Shown here in pieces: positions 12,401 to 25,540 of a stretch of DNA of 64,000 nt. A program made the position numbers and the translations under genes. Origin of the DNA: Nematostella vectensis (Eukaryota; Cnidaria; Anthozoa; Actiniaria; Edwardsiidae). The stretch is from NCBI RefSeq assembly GCF_932526225.1, contig NC_064048.1, forward strand, positions 12,409,665 to 12,473,664. Direction: 5' to 3'. Under the pieces are notes generated by a model. The model made no database searches. It was not told the DNA's origin and saw nothing but the letters and a program-made list of their open reading frames with translations. Each line of letters begins with the position of its first letter. Position 1 is the first letter of the stretch.

Positions 12401-15400
12401 CTTTCTGCTCGAGGGAATTTGCAAAACTTGTGACAACTCCCAGGGAGAGGGCAAATCGCGCACGCATAACAGACAATGACGATGTAGTACAGTTTATAAC
12501 CAAACCACATCAGTAACAGGCAATGGCTATGAAAAAGAGTTTTCAACCACACCAGAAACAGACAATGGCTATGTACAGTATAGTAGTAAAACACAACAAT
12601 AATAGACAATGACTATTATTGTATGTAGTAAAGTTACAACCAAAATAAAATCAAGCTTTTACATTAACAATAAGGCTGAATTGTGAGCAAATTTCATCTG
12701 TTGTGATGAGGCTGGATTGTAAGCAAGTTTTACATGTTGTAATAAAGCTGGATTGTAAGCGAGTTTTACCTGTTTTGATAAGGCTTGGATTGTAAGCAAG
12801 TTTTACATGTTGGGATAAGGCTGGATTGTAAGCAAGTTTTACCTGTTGTGATAAGGCTGGATTGTAAGCGAGTTTTACCTGTTGTGATAAGGCTGGATTG
12901 TAAAGAAGTTTTACATGTTGCGATAAGGCTGGATTGTAAGCGAGTTTTACCTGTTGTGATAAGGCTGGATTGTTAAGAAGTTTAACCTGTTGTGATAAAG
13001 CTGGATTGTAAGCAAGTTTTACCTGTTGTGATAAAGCTGGGTTGTGTGCAAGTTTAACATGCTGTGATAAAGCTGGGTTGTATGTAAGCAGGTTTTGTTT
13101 GTGATAAGGCTGGATTGTAAGCAAGTTTTACCTGTTGTAAGCAAGTTTTACCTGTTGTGATAAGGCTGGATTGTAAGCAAATTTCATCTGTTGTGATAAA
13201 GCTGGATTGTAAGCAAGTTTTACATGTTGTGATAAAGCTGGATTGTAAGCAAGTTTTACCTGTTGTGATAAGGCTGGATTGTAAGCAAGGGGAAATCCAG
13301 GAGAGGCCCCTCCAAATGCCATGCCTCCAAAAGCTGCTAAATGCTGCATTTTTTTCTGTAGTTTTTCTTTCTCTGTGTCTGCGAATTTGACAACTAAGGG
13401 AGAGGAACAACCCTACCACAGAAAACAATGTTATCAAAATACAGCATTTCCATGGAAAACAATGCCATCACATAGCCCTAGCAGACCTCAATTTATTAGG
13501 GGGGGGGGGGGGGGCTTGATACAGAAACTGTAAGAAAACAAAGGGGGCACAGCCACGCCCCTTCTGGTCATTTCCTTATAGTTTTTTTTTAAATATTGGG
13601 GGGCATGTGACCCCAGTGCCCCACCCCCTGCTACGGCCCTGTATCAAAATACAGCATTGTCATGGAAAACAATTAAATACTGAAGATATACATTTTTGTA
13701 GAGAATTGCAATCAACTCCAATTCCGTGCACACCCAACTGTGTCTTCTAGGGAATCATAAGGTAGTGTGCATTAGATACAGACCCTTGTCTTGTCATTTA
13801 GATACAGACCCTTGTCTTGTCATTTAGATACAGACCCTTGTCTTGTCATTTAGATACAGACCCTTGTCTTGTCATTTAGATACAGACCCTTGTCTTGTCA
13901 TTTAGATACAGACCCTTGTCTTGTCATTTAGATACAGACCCTTGTCTTGTCATTTAGACACAGACCCTTGTCTTGTCATTTAGATACAGACCCTTGTCTT
14001 GTCATTTAGATACAGACCCTTGTCTTGTCATTTAGATACAGACCCTTGTCTTGTCATTTAGATACAGACCCTTGTCTTGTCATTTAGATACAGACCCTTG
14101 TCTTGTCATTTAGATACAGACCCTTGTCTTGTCATTTAGATACAGACCCTTGTCTTGTCATTTAGATACAGACCCTTGTCTTGTCATTTAGATACAGACC
14201 CTTGTCTTGTCATTTAGATACAGACCCTTGTCTTGTCATTTAGACACAGACCCTTGTCTTGTCATTTAGATACAGACCCTTGTCTTGTCATTTAGATACA
14301 GACCCTTGTCTTGTCATTTAGATACAGACCCTTGTCTTGTCATTTAGATACAGACCCTTGTCTTGTCATTTAGATACAGACCCTTGTCTTGTCATTTAGA
14401 TACAGACCCTTGTCTTGTCATTTAGATACAGACCCTTGTCTTGTCATTTAGACACAGACCCTTGTCTTGTCATTTAGACACAGACCCTTGTCTTGTCATT
14501 TAGATACAGACCCTTGTCTTGTCATTTAGATACAGACCCTTGTCTTGTCATTTAGATACAGACCCTTGTCTTGTCATTTAGATACAGACCCTTGTCTTGT
14601 CATTTAGACACAGACCCTTGTCTTGTCATTTAGATACAGACCCTTGTCTTGTCATTTAGACACAGACCCTTGTCTTGTCATTTAGATACAGACCCTTGTC
14701 TTGTCATTTAGACACAGACCCTTGTCTTGTCATTTAGATACAGACCCTTGTCTTGTCATTTAGATACAGACCCTTGTCTTGTCATTTAGATACAGACCCT
14801 TGTCTTGTCATTTAGATACAGACCCTTGTCTTGTCATTTAGACACAGACCCTTGTCTTGTCATTTAGATACAGACCCTTGTCTTGTCATTTAGATACAGA
14901 CCCTTGTCTTGTCATTTAGATACAGACCCTTGTCTTGTCATTTAGACACAGACCCTTGTCTTGTCATTTAGATACAGACCCTTGTCTTGTCATTTAGATA
15001 CAGACCCTTGTCTTGTCATTTAGACACAGACCCTTGTCTTGTCATTTAGACACAGACCCTTGTCTTGTCATTTAGATACAGACCCTTGTCTTGTCATTTA
15101 GACACAGACCCTTGTCTTGTCATTTAGATACAGACCCTTGTCTTGTCATTTAGATACAGACCCTTGTCTTGTCATTTAGATACAGACCCTTGTCTTGTCA
15201 TTTAGATACAGACCCTTGTCTTGTCATTTAGACACAGACCCTTGTCTTGTCATTTAGATACAGACCCTTGTCTTGTCATTTAGATACAGACCCTTGTCTT
15301 GTCATTTAGATACAGACCCTTGTCTTGTCATTTAGACACAGACCCTTGTCTTGTCATTTAGATACAGACCCTTGTCTTGTCATTTAGATACAGACCCTTG

Positions 15401-18400
15401 TCTTGTCATTTAGATACAGACCCTTGTCTTGTCATTTAGATACAGACCCTTGTCTTGTCATTTAGACACAGACCCTTGTCTTGTCATTTAGACACAGACC
15501 CTTGTCTTGTCATTTAGATACAGACCCTTGTCTTGTCATTTAGATACAGACCCTTGTCTTGTCATTTAGATACAGACCCTTGTCTTGTCATTTAGATACA
15601 GACCCTTGTCTTGTCATTTAGATACAGACCCTTGTCTTGTCATTTAGATACAGACCCTTGTCTTGTCATTTAGATACAGACCCTTGTCTTGTCATTTAGA
15701 CACAGACCCTTGTCTTGTCATTTAGATACAGACCCTTGTCTTGTCATTTAGATACAGACCCTTGTCTTGTCATTTAGATACAGACCCTTGTCTTGTCATT
15801 TAGATACAGACCCTTGTCTTGTCATTTAGATACAGACCCTTGTCTTGTCATTTAGACACAGACCCTTGTCTTGTCATTTAGATACAGACCCTTGTCTTGT
15901 CATTTAGATACAGACCCTTGTCTTGTCATTTAGATACAGACCCTTGTCTTGTCATTTAGATACAGACCCTTGTCTTGTCATTTAGATACAGACCCTTGTC
16001 TTGTCATTTAGATACAGACCCTTGTCTTGTCATTTAGATACAGACCCTTGTCTTGTCATTTAGATACAGACCCTTGTCTTGTCATTTAGATACAGACCCT
16101 TGTCTTGTCATTTAGACACAGACCCTTGTCTTGTCATTTAGATACAGACCCTTGTCTTGTCATTTAGATACAGACCCTTGTCTTGTCATTTAGATACAGA
16201 CCCTTGTCTTGTCATTTAGATACAGACCCTTGTCTTGTCATTTAGATACAGACCCTTGTCTTGTCATTTAGATACAGACCCTTGTCTTGTCATTTAGACA
16301 CAGACCCTTGTCTTGTCATTTAGATACAGACCCTTGTCTTGTCATTTAGATACAGACCCTTGTCTTGTCATTTAGACACAGACCCTTGTCTTGTCATTTA
16401 GATACAGACCCTTGTCTTGTCATTTAGATACAGACCCTTGTCTTGTCATTTAGATACAGACCCTTGTCTTGTCATTTAGATACAGACCCTTGTCTTGTCA
16501 TTTAGACACAGACCCTTGTCTTGTCATTTAGATACAGACCCTTGTCTTGTCATTTAGATACAGACCCTTGTCTTGTCATTTAGATACAGACCCTTGTCTT
16601 GTCATTTAGATACAGACCCTTGTCTTGTCATTTAGATACAGACCCTTGTCTTGTCATTTAGATACAGACCCTTGTCTTGTCATTTAGATACAGACCCTTG
16701 TCTTGTCATTTAGATACAGACCCTTGTCTTGTCATTTAGATACAGACCCTTGTCTTGTCATTTAGATACAGACCCTTGTCTTGTCATTTAGATACAGACC
16801 CTTGTCTTGTCATTTAGATACAGACCCTTGTCTTGTCATTTAGATACAGACCCTTGTCTTGTCATTTAGATACAGACCCTTGTCTTGTCATTTAGATACA
16901 GACCCTTGTCTTGTCATTTAGATACAGACCCTTGTCTTGTCATTTAGATACAGACCCTTGTCTTGTCATTTAGATACAGACCCTTGTCTTGTCATTTAGA
17001 CACAGACCCTTGTCTTGTCATTTAGATACAGACCCTTGTCTTGTCATTTAGATACAGACCCTTGTCTTGTCATTTAGATACAGACCCTTGTCTTGTCATT
17101 TAGATACAGACCCTTGTCTTGTCATTTAGATACAGACCCTTGTCTTGTCATTTAGATACAGACCCTTGTCTTGTCATTTAGATACAGACCCTTGTCTTGT
17201 CATTTAGATACAGACCCTTGTCTTGTCATTTAGATACAGACCCTTGTCTTGTCATTTAGATACAGACCCTTGTCTTGTCATTTAGATACAGACCCTTGTC
17301 TTGTCATTTAGATACAGACCCTTGTCTTGTCATTTAGATACAGACCCTTGTCTTGTCATTTAGATACAGACCCTTGTCTTGTCATTTAGATACAGACCCT
17401 TGTCTTGTCATTTAGATACAGACCCTTGTCTTGTCATTTAGATACAGACCCTTGTCTTGTCATTTAGATACAGACCCTTGTCTTGTCATTTAGACACAGA
17501 CCCTTGTCTTGTCATTTAGATACAGACCCTTGTCTTGTCATTTAGATACAGACCCTTGTCTTGTCATTTAGATACAGACCCTTGTCTTGTCATTTAGATA
17601 CAGACCCTTGTCTTGTCATTTAGATACAGACCCTTGTCTTGTCATTTAGATACAGACCCTTGTCTTGTCATTTAGATACAGACCCTTGTCTTGTCATTTA
17701 GATACAGACCCTTGTCTTGTCATTTAGATACAGACCCTTGTCTTGTCATTTAGATACAGACCCTTGTCTTGTCATTTAGACACAGACCCTTGTCTTGTCA
17801 TTTAGATACAGACCCTTGTCTTGTCATTTAGATACAGACCCTTGTCTTGTCATTTAGATACAGACCCTTGTCTTGTCATTTAGATACAGACCCTTATCTT
17901 GTCATTTAGATACAGACCCTTGTCTTGTCATTTAGATACAGACCCTTGTCTTGTCATTTAGATACAGACCCTTGTCTTGTCATTTAGATACAGACCCTTG
18001 TCTTGTCATTTAGATACAGACCCTTGTCTTGTCATTTAGATACAGACCCTTGTCTTGTCATTTAGATACAGACCCTTGTCTTGTCATTTAGATACAGACC
18101 CTTGTCTTGTCATTTAGATACAGACCCTTGTCTTGTCATTTAGACACAGACCCTTGTCTTGTCATTTAGATACAGACCCTTGTCTTGTCATTTAGATACA
18201 GACCCTTGTCTTGTCATTTAGACACAGACCCTTGTCTTAGAGTTTGAGGATATCTCAAGAGAATGAAAGGATTACAATTCTATATATTTTTACCATCATC
18301 CACAGTCTTAAATGGTATCACTGTAAAGGTGTCCAGAGGAAGGTGTGGGGCGACCACACCAGGCTTATATACAGTATGTAACGAGATGAAGGTTTCACCA

Positions 18401-21400
18401 ATGAAGGTTTCAACTTTGGTTCACACCTTTATTGGTGTAAAGAAGATGGTTAATTTCATTCACGTATTTGGATAGAAAATGGATCTACAGAAGCTAAGGA
18501 TGCCAATTTGAACGTTGTTCTGTGTTCAGTGAATAACCACTGTGCATTTTTCTCTAGACACGCCCCTGTTGTAATAGATGTGGGTAGGTGTAGGGTGGGG
18601 ATGCCATTGTTCATGGAACACTAACCTCCATTGTAGTGCTGTTATGCATTGTTGCTATGGCATTCTGCGCCTGCATTCTGTTGGCAAATTTTATGAAGGC
18701 ACAACCTGTAATAGAGACATTTCTATAAGCAAAAGCAATAGTATGACAAAAATATTTTTTTACAGTAGCAACATTCATCAAAAGGTTCAATGTGGACTAA
18801 GGGGAACATTGAGGATAACAAATATTGGTGAGGAGGAGAGCAATGAAGGGGGTGGGGGGGAGGGGGGAGGGGGGACACAGCACCCAAAACCTCAAGAAAA
18901 ACTCATCATACATTCCCAACAAGCATCACTACGCTTTTTTAAACAATTGTAAACATGTGGATCCTAGTTACCTTTACTTGTAGAGTCTGCATTTCTTAAA
19001 ACTGTTAGTTCTTCTATCGTGCCAAAGGGTGAGAACATAACTCTTAAGTCTTCCTCCTTGGCATGTTTAGAGATCATTCCAACAAATAGCTTACGATCAT
19101 CTGCAAAGACACAGCAGTTACATAAAGCCTCTACTAAGTTAGGTGGACATGGGTGGTTAGGTTACCCATCTGCAAACACACAGTACCTCTACTAAGTTAG
19201 GTGGACCTGGGCGGTTAGGTTATGTTTTAGGGGGGAAAATGTTGCAAACTACAGGTTGCTTATTAGATATTGCCTGAGAGTATTTGCACTACAGTAAACA
19301 TTCTTGTTACGATTATGAGCAGACGCACAGCAGGAATTTCTTTCCTCTAATAGTAACAGTATGTGTCGATGAAAAAGTATTGTTAAAGAGTTATTACTTA
19401 ATTGCCCCAAAATTCCCTCTTATATCTATGTACCACACATATTTCTCCTTAGATAAACTGTATGATAATCTGCAAACAAACGGTTAATGCCTCAAGCCTC
19501 TTTCTCGGGCAATAGAAGGAATATAGCACAATATTTGTGGGATGTTTTTGTTTCAACAAAAACGCCCTTTTACATATTTTTTTTCTAGACCAAATTGACT
19601 TTTCCCAGTCACATTTTGCAAAATCAAGTTGCATCAGTCATTTAGTTTGTTGTTTTGGGCCTTTCGAGCATTCACTATTTGTATAGGAAGTTTATACCTC
19701 AATTCTACAAGGTTTATATAGACCACCATGCACCTATATTTACCCCTGCCGTGTGGCATATTGTCCTATATTCACCTCTATTCTCTTCACCTGATTTGGT
19801 TTCACTATCTGCTGGTTTGACTTGAATAGGATGATGCATCTGATATAAAAAATACAATGGGATAACTGTGAACAAAACAATCCCTCTCCAGATAAACAAC
19901 AGGCAAACGTCTGTCCCTTGAAAGTGGGGAACAACACCTCTTAGATTAGCGTTTAGCACTAAACAAGCTACTTCCTAAAATAACTACAATCCCCCAAACA
20001 ACATAACAACTGGAATTTATCCTGGGCCATCCAAAGACAGTTATAAATTCATCCATGAAATAGATACAACGTGACCAAAAAATTACAAAAAGGAAAAAGT
20101 CTTATCTTATAGTAGTAGTAAACTTTGCAAATGTGCTTAATTTTTCAATTGACTTTTACTTGTTGCAAATATATGGACTGCCTTACACAGGCCGCATTAG
20201 TTATTGCGTATGTAGATACTGTTATTAGGATACAGTAGGGTCCTCATTGCGATACAGGCCTGCGTCCTTATTGGTTCTTTTATGTACCGCGATACAGGTT
20301 GATGCAGCATCATGCAAGGAGGGACCTTCGTAACAACATGATGCAAGGAGGGACCTTCTTAACAACATCCTTCATGAAAGTTATTAAATAAATGCCTTGA
20401 TAATTATCAAACTTATTTGAGAATAACAAAGAGAAAATAGAAGAGAAATATTCTAAACAAACTTGACATACACAAGGGTAGAATTTGAAACATCTCATAT
20501 GCCAAGAGATATTTTGAGTACAAATTGCTAACAGTTGTTAGACTTGTCTATTTTACAAATCGTATTGATTTAATATAAATCCAATGCATATATTTCAAGT
20601 GCCATATCAACAGTCCTAAAATGAACGTGTCAAATTCTTGGTAGGACCTCCTAGTGGTATATATATGAAATACTGTCTGAAGGTTTAATTTTGTTCGATA
20701 GTTTAGCCAAATATGAGTGTCTTTACAGGGACGGTTTAATGCCTGGAGGGTGAGTAGTGTCGGCAGATGCACAACTATGATAATTATGACTAGTTCTTTG
20801 AATCTGACCAGTGCCATAATAGCTGTATATGGACTGCCTTATTGAATATGCATAGAATGTCCTAAATTCAAACACATGGGGTTTAATGCAGCCGGCATTC
20901 TAATCAATATAATAAACTTTACACAAAATATCTGGATGAAATAGAAAGATTAATACTTGGTATTATAATGCTGCGAAAAGTGGTTTCAGTTTGTGGGTTT
21001 TCAAGTTGAAGTGGTCGAAAAACCATGTGCTCGCGATTCAAAACTAATGTTCTCAATCTTAGAACGCATTTGACATTAGTCAAAGCAACATCTACAATTT
21101 GTCAACTGACACAATAAAACAGCAACCGGGATTACTACGATAGTAAAGATAAGATTTGAGTAACAGAGAGGACTAAATTTATCTCCATTTTATCATTTCA
21201 GGAAGTAATGTTTGGATAGAAGTAGCGCTAAACGCCGGCCTTCTCAACTAAGCGCGTTGCGGAAGCAAACAAAATACCAAAAAGTACAACATTCAAACTC
21301 CATGCCTCAAATATCCGCTACTGTCGCAGAACTCTACAAACTTGATTGATGGGCAATCAAGATGTATGCCGTACAAAAAGACCATGTTTTCCACGGTTGA

Positions 21401-21800
21401 TTTTTCGATAAATGTCAGTAGAACTTGCGATCTAGCGCTTACTGTTTGCCAGACATTACTCACCCCTGGTAAAGTCTTCTTCTCGTGTAGATGTTTCTGG
21501 GCGGCATTGCAAGCATCCCTTGAGCAAAAAGTTAAAAACGCGCATCCTAGAGACCAAAGCAATACTTGGTTATCATAGCTACCGAGTGGATTGTGTATAC
21601 GAGCATTAATACCAACCTTTATGCTGCCCGGTGTATTTGTCTTTTAGTATCGTAAGTTCGTAAATTTGACCATAGGGTTCGAAGATAGGTCGCAAATCTT
21701 TCTCTTCCCAAGTCCGGGGAACTTGGCCTACGAAAAGTTTGACAGAGTTTGAGTCCCTTACAGACGTTGTGCCACCATTGGTTATGGTTTTTACATCCAT
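6415..21800 (-). CDS. CELF: CELF/Bruno-like RNA-binding protein, 12 coding exons, three RRMs
   Basis: CELF proteins are three-RRM regulators of splicing, translation and mRNA decay that bind GU-rich RNA in nucleus and cytoplasm. Exons read from GT/AG boundaries are 21617-21800, 21464-21546, 19791-19839, 18972-19100, 18626-18705, 13260-13412, 11333-11396, 10530-10733, 9593-9736, 8838-8903, 7328-7489 and 6415-6542. They sum to 1446 nt (481 residues plus stop), close to vertebrate CELF1 in length, and all phases agree. RRM1 shows [23 protein letters not shown]2 shows KLFVGMISK, and RRM3 shows [11 protein letters not shown] and ends [20 protein letters not shown]. The linker has a Gln run (exon 10530-10733) and the family signature QAYSGIQPY. 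Exon sizes of 83, 49, 129 and 80 nt for RRM1/2 match those I recall for CELF genes. The start is the ATG at 21800; an acceptor-like AG just upstream allows a further 5' exon. Oddity: several donors are tandemly duplicated. Subfamily (CELF1/2 versus CELF3-6) is not settled. Confidence 0.93.
6565..6640 (+). repeat. tRNA-derived SINE-like fragment (weak)
   Basis: An A-box-like TAGCCCAGTGG (6576) and a B-box-like GGTTTGAACAC (6619) stand about 43 bp apart, as in the internal promoter of tRNA-derived SINEs. No acceptor-arm fold was confirmed. It lies in the last CELF intron. Confidence 0.3.
6748..6966. repeat. Fold-back (inverted repeat) element in last CELF intron
   Basis: The left arm, about 6748-6847, and the right arm, about 6872-6966, are imperfect reverse complements of nearly 100 bp around a short spacer. 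Shared landmarks are GCACAGGCGA, GATATGAATG, ATAAATATAATTTGAAG and TTTATTGAGG. It is consistent with a MITE or fold-back transposon. In the pre-mRNA it would form a long hairpin. Confidence 0.8.
7010..7240. repeat. Two degenerate copies of the CELF RRM3 exon end plus donor
   Basis: Segments near 7013-7080 and 7176-7235 resemble the 3' end of the RRM3 exon (7328-7380), sharing GTTTGTTTATCTAT and the ATGAGCA region. The nearer copy keeps the splice-donor-like GTGAGTG. They lie downstream in the intron, spaced about 150 bp apart, and look like old tandem duplications of the exon-intron junction. Confidence 0.6.
7510..8612. repeat. 58-bp minisatellite upstream of the CELF RRM3 acceptor
   Basis: About 19 copies of a 58-bp unit containing CTGTCCATTAGGGTAGATAA and TTAGAATAGAAC, with very few variants. 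It ends about 20 bp before the 3' splice site of the RRM3 exon (acceptor at 7490). In the transcribed strand each unit offers a CTAAC branch-point-like word followed by a TCCTCTCTG pyrimidine run. Confidence 0.93.
9340..9600. repeat. 40-bp array built on the splice donor of a CELF exon
   Basis: About seven copies of a 40-bp unit with CACAATGCTTACC and CTATATGGTTGAAT. The copy nearest the exon (9593-9600) is the real exon end and donor (minus strand TATAGTG then GTAAGC). The other copies, further into the intron, repeat the donor, mostly as GCG then GTAAGC. Degenerate relatives extend to about 9060. Confidence 0.88.
9801..10525. repeat. Degenerate duplications of the Gln-rich CELF exon end
   Basis: Blocks near 9900-9950, 10263-10330 and 10398-10470 resemble the 3' end of exon 10530-10733 (shared CCAGCCACGCC and GTACCCCT). 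The two upper blocks are copies of one another with period about 135 bp. They lie just downstream of the real donor at 10529. Confidence 0.65.
10076..10130. repeat. (AT)n-rich microsatellite
   Basis: Nearly uninterrupted TA dinucleotides with occasional C or G breaks, in a CELF intron. Confidence 0.85.
10840..11225. repeat. 35-bp intronic minisatellite
   Basis: About ten copies of a unit containing TAGTCTCTAAGTTCTTATAG and GAGGGGTG, in two length forms (ending GATTGCAT or TTGCCT), in the CELF intron between exons 10530-10733 and 11333-11396. Confidence 0.93.
12660..13295. repeat. 36-bp array built on a CELF exon end and its donor
   Basis: About 17 copies of a 36-bp unit. On the minus (transcribed) strand each unit encodes the 12 residues [12 protein letters not shown] and contains the CELF donor CAACAG then GTAAAAC. 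The first unit is the genuine end of exon 13260-13412. Because 36 is a multiple of three, the exon frame stays open through about five units, to a stop near 13128. Some units carry CATGTAAAA instead of CAGGTAAAA. Confidence 0.92.
13495..13645. repeat. Dispersed G-tract MITE-like repeat, copy 1
   Basis: It contains a long poly-G run, CAGCCACGCCCCTTCTGGTC, a T-rich stretch and TGCCCCACCCCCTGC. The same order of blocks recurs at 23075-23165, so this is an interspersed repeat, probably a nonautonomous DNA transposon. It sits in a CELF intron. Confidence 0.65.
13772..18238. repeat. 26-bp minisatellite, about 172 near-identical copies
   Basis: The unit GATACAGACCCTTGTCTTGT followed by CATTTA fills about 4.47 kb of the CELF intron between exons 18626-18705 and 13260-13412. 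Almost the only variation is T or C in GATACAG/GACACAG, plus one TTATCTTG unit near 17894. Such uniformity points to recent amplification. True length may differ from the assembled one. Confidence 0.98.
18239..18625. other. CELF intron, no recognised feature
   Basis: A short duplicated word (ATGAAGGTTTCA, near 18386-18412) is the only structure noticed. A 70-residue frame at 18263-18475 has no recognisable domain. Confidence 0.4.
19085..19225. repeat. Duplicated acceptor region of CELF RRM2 exon
   Basis: The acceptor block of exon 18972-19100 (forward CATCTGCAAAGACACAG...) recurs near 19168 as CATCTGCAAACACACAG. Both are followed by CTCTACTAAGTTAGGTGGAC and GGGTGGTTAGGTTA or its variant. This is a two-copy tandem duplication of about 70 bp that also copies the 3' splice site. 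Confidence 0.7.
19840..21463. other. CELF intron, no recognised gene
   Basis: AT-rich unique sequence. A 31-bp direct duplication (ATGCAAGGAGGGACCTTC) lies near 20312-20365. Nothing else was supported. Confidence 0.5.
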
Positions 21801-23560
21801 TCTGGGCGGTTTAGCGGGCAAAAAAGCTGAAATAAAAGCGACTTTGGCATAAAAGGAAACAACCGCGAAACGAATGACAGTAGTCCATGTGGACTTCCCA
21901 TGACGCTTCTCGGCCCCACAGGGGAGAGAGACTGGGGAGAGAACAAAAGCCGCGTAAAATAAAATAATAAATACAAAAACTTCGTGGAAGAAATCGCTTG
22001 AAACTTATAATTAGTTATCTAATAATTACTAAAAGAATCACAACAATAAGTATTTATTGTCACGCCTCGATAAAAAAATGACGACCACGGGCACCCTTTG
22101 TGTTATGTCATTCGATTTCCTTGAGGCACATTCCCATCATTCTTTGCGCTCCGTCGCCAGCGGGTGTTTGCACCGGTACCCCTTTTGATCGTGTTTTTGA
22201 ATAGTGTTGACTTTCAATCAATATAATGCCCAGACAGCTAATGTCAATATATGGAGGCAATAAGAACAGCTCTTAGTGTGCGGCCCATTGGCATTCGGGT
22301 AGCCTACTTATACTGAAAATGGCTTCATTTTCAGTGTCAGACTATCAATCATGGATGGCAAATCATATCAACTCATAGTGATAGAATTATTGTTTTTTTT
22401 TTATGCTTGCGATTATTTACCCGACACGCCTTAGATCCTAGACAAATTGGAATGTCACGGGATTATGCCGCAGACAATAGCGATGCGTGACTGCGTGACA
22501 GCCTGAGGCAAGCAGCAAGGCAGGCCAGTATTTTCCCGCCATTTTTCGATACGCAGCGACTCCGATTTTGATCCGGCAGAGGGGCGGTAGCCACACATTG
22601 AAGGGGGAGAGGTTATTTTGATTTTAGTTCTTCGTGTCAGAAGGGAGATTAGGGAAAGAGGCATATTAAATATCATATTTCCTTCGCGCGGTTATCGCCC
22701 TACACAAGCGTTTGCATACCAATACAATATAATACAACGATTTTTATTTTTGAAGGGTTACATTTTAACCGTGTAGGTTTAATAACTACCATAGATGGCC
22801 CGCGTCGAGTAGAATAAATGCCCTATTACCTCCAGCAATCTATTTTAAGCCCCGGTAACCATTTTGTTTTTATAAGAACGTGTATTTGAGTTGAGGATGA
22901 GTCGTTCTTATTTTTTTAAGCAGTTTGAGGCTGAAAACGTTCTTAACGTTGTTCTCAAATTTTAAAGTATATGAAAATAAAATACCCGATGAAAAATAAT
23001 TACACAAATGACCAATAGCAATAATATCTAAATTTGTTTTTTTATGAAAACAATTTGATTCTGGATTTTTTTTCAGCCACGCCCCTACTGGTCATTTCCT
23101 CATAATTTTTTAAAATATTGGGGGGGGGGCACGTGCCCCCGGTGCCCAACCACCCCACCTGCTTCAAATCTGTAAAGTTTCGTGAAATCTCAGGCTGGAC
23201 CATGAAAAAAATTAAAAATAAAAAACCAAAAAGAGTTATCCTTTCCCCCTCTACAGCCCTTTTTTTAAGAGCACATGGGCGACTTCGTGGCGTTAGCTAT
23301 ATAATACGGTTTACTCTTTTTTCTTCTTCAATTTTTCAGTTGAAGCTAGTACTTGTTATGATTTTATAAAAGAAAATTACATGATCAATAACAATCATGT
23401 TTGCAAAATTCAGTTCTACATTGAAAGCCCAAGGGGAGGGGGGAGGGTGACGGGAGTGATCGTCCGGCTGTCTGCAAAATAAAGTCTGATAGAATACTGC
23501 AAAAACAATAGTTTATCCGCTAATGAAAGCAAATCCAAGATAATGATATTTAATCCTAAT
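21801..23560. other. Region upstream of CELF, no gene recognised
   Basis: It presumably holds the CELF 5' untranslated exon and promoter. An acceptor-like TTTATTTCAG (minus strand, about 21826-21835) suggests a spliced leader exon upstream, but no TATA box or start site could be assigned. Only the dispersed repeat at 23075-23165 stands out. Confidence 0.4.
23075..23165. repeat. Dispersed G-tract MITE-like repeat, copy 2
   Basis: Same block order as 13495-13645: CAGCCACGCCCCTACTGGTC, CATTTCCTCAT, a T/A-rich stretch, a poly-G run, then CCCCCGGTGCCC. Confidence 0.6.
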
Positions 23561-23569
23561 GGCAGAAAA

Positions 23570-24580
23570 CTGAATCCTCACCTTTTCCATACAGGTAGTA
23601 AACAGCTTGAAAACGTTACAAGATATAAATATTTAGATTTGACTCGCCTTAAAGTCGCCATAAAAGCCTAAGTCGCCCTAAAAGCCCTATATTCATTACG
23701 TATAAATATGGGCACGTCGTTTAGAAGGAACCTTCCGCTCACTATTCACTTATGTGACACATTTAATAAAACCAGCCCACGTATAGTGTTGAAATATGGG
23801 GTTTGGACACAGTCAAGTAAAACGAGTTACGTGACCCGATAGAGCAAGCTCATACATAAGATTCTGTAAATTAATCCTACGCGTTAACAGAAAAGCCACA
23901 GACAAAGCTTGCAGTGCAGAACTAGGAGAATTCCCAGTTATAGTCGAGATAAAAGCAAAAGCGATATCATTTTCTTTGGGCGCGCCTTCTGACACTTGAC
24001 GAACACAGAATAGCAAAACAAGCATATCTGGACCAATTAAGTTTTACGAATTCGCGGAACTAGGCAAATGGAAATTAAATCACTTTTATTTCAAAACGGT
24101 TATGGCTACTGTTGGGATTACCAAAGCGACGTTACCTTAGACACTAAATTAATAAAACAACTTTATAAAGAATCCAAACAGAGATTAGAAGATATCGAAA
24201 TACAAGATTGGATATCAAGCCTTTTCGACGATAATTCCAGAACAAACTAAGAACATTCAGAGAATTCAAATCCTAATATAAACTAGAATATAGAATAGAA
24301 TATCGTAGGGCACTAACAAAACTAAGAATAAGCGACCACATTCTATAAATTTAAAAAGGTCACTACAATGGACATTATATAACACCAGAATCAAGGGTTT
24401 GCCCGCGCTGTCACGCTATGGAATTAAAATGAAGAACACTTTTTGTCAAATGCCCAATTTACAAAGAACTTAGAAATACTCTTTCGCAACAACTATATAG
24501 ACAATTCCCAAACTTTACAGATTTAATAGCCCCCAAAAACACCATATCATTGTAGCTAAATACATTTAGGACTGCTTTCT
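23570..24580 (+). pseudogene. LINE (non-LTR retrotransposon) reverse-transcriptase 3' remnant
   Basis: Broken frames carry words typical of the C-terminal part of LINE polyproteins: a YKYLDL-like stretch near 23625, a WGVWT-like stretch near 23795, then MEIKSLLFQNGYGYCWDYQS in the 60-residue frame at 24068-24250. A Cys-rich tail follows near 24405-24470. Stops and frameshifts throughout mark it as dead. Family (CR1/Jockey-like) is not resolved. Confidence 0.45.
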
Positions 24581-24656
24581 AATTAGACAATCTTATTTAT
24601 AAAATTAAGAGAATAATGACCTATGTACTATACTTTGTTCACGGCACTCTAATAAA

Positions 24657-25540
<884 letters not shown>

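Noticed and set aside
13772-18238. CRISPR-like array
   Set aside because: The direct repeats have no unique spacers, and the context is an animal intron; this is a minisatellite.
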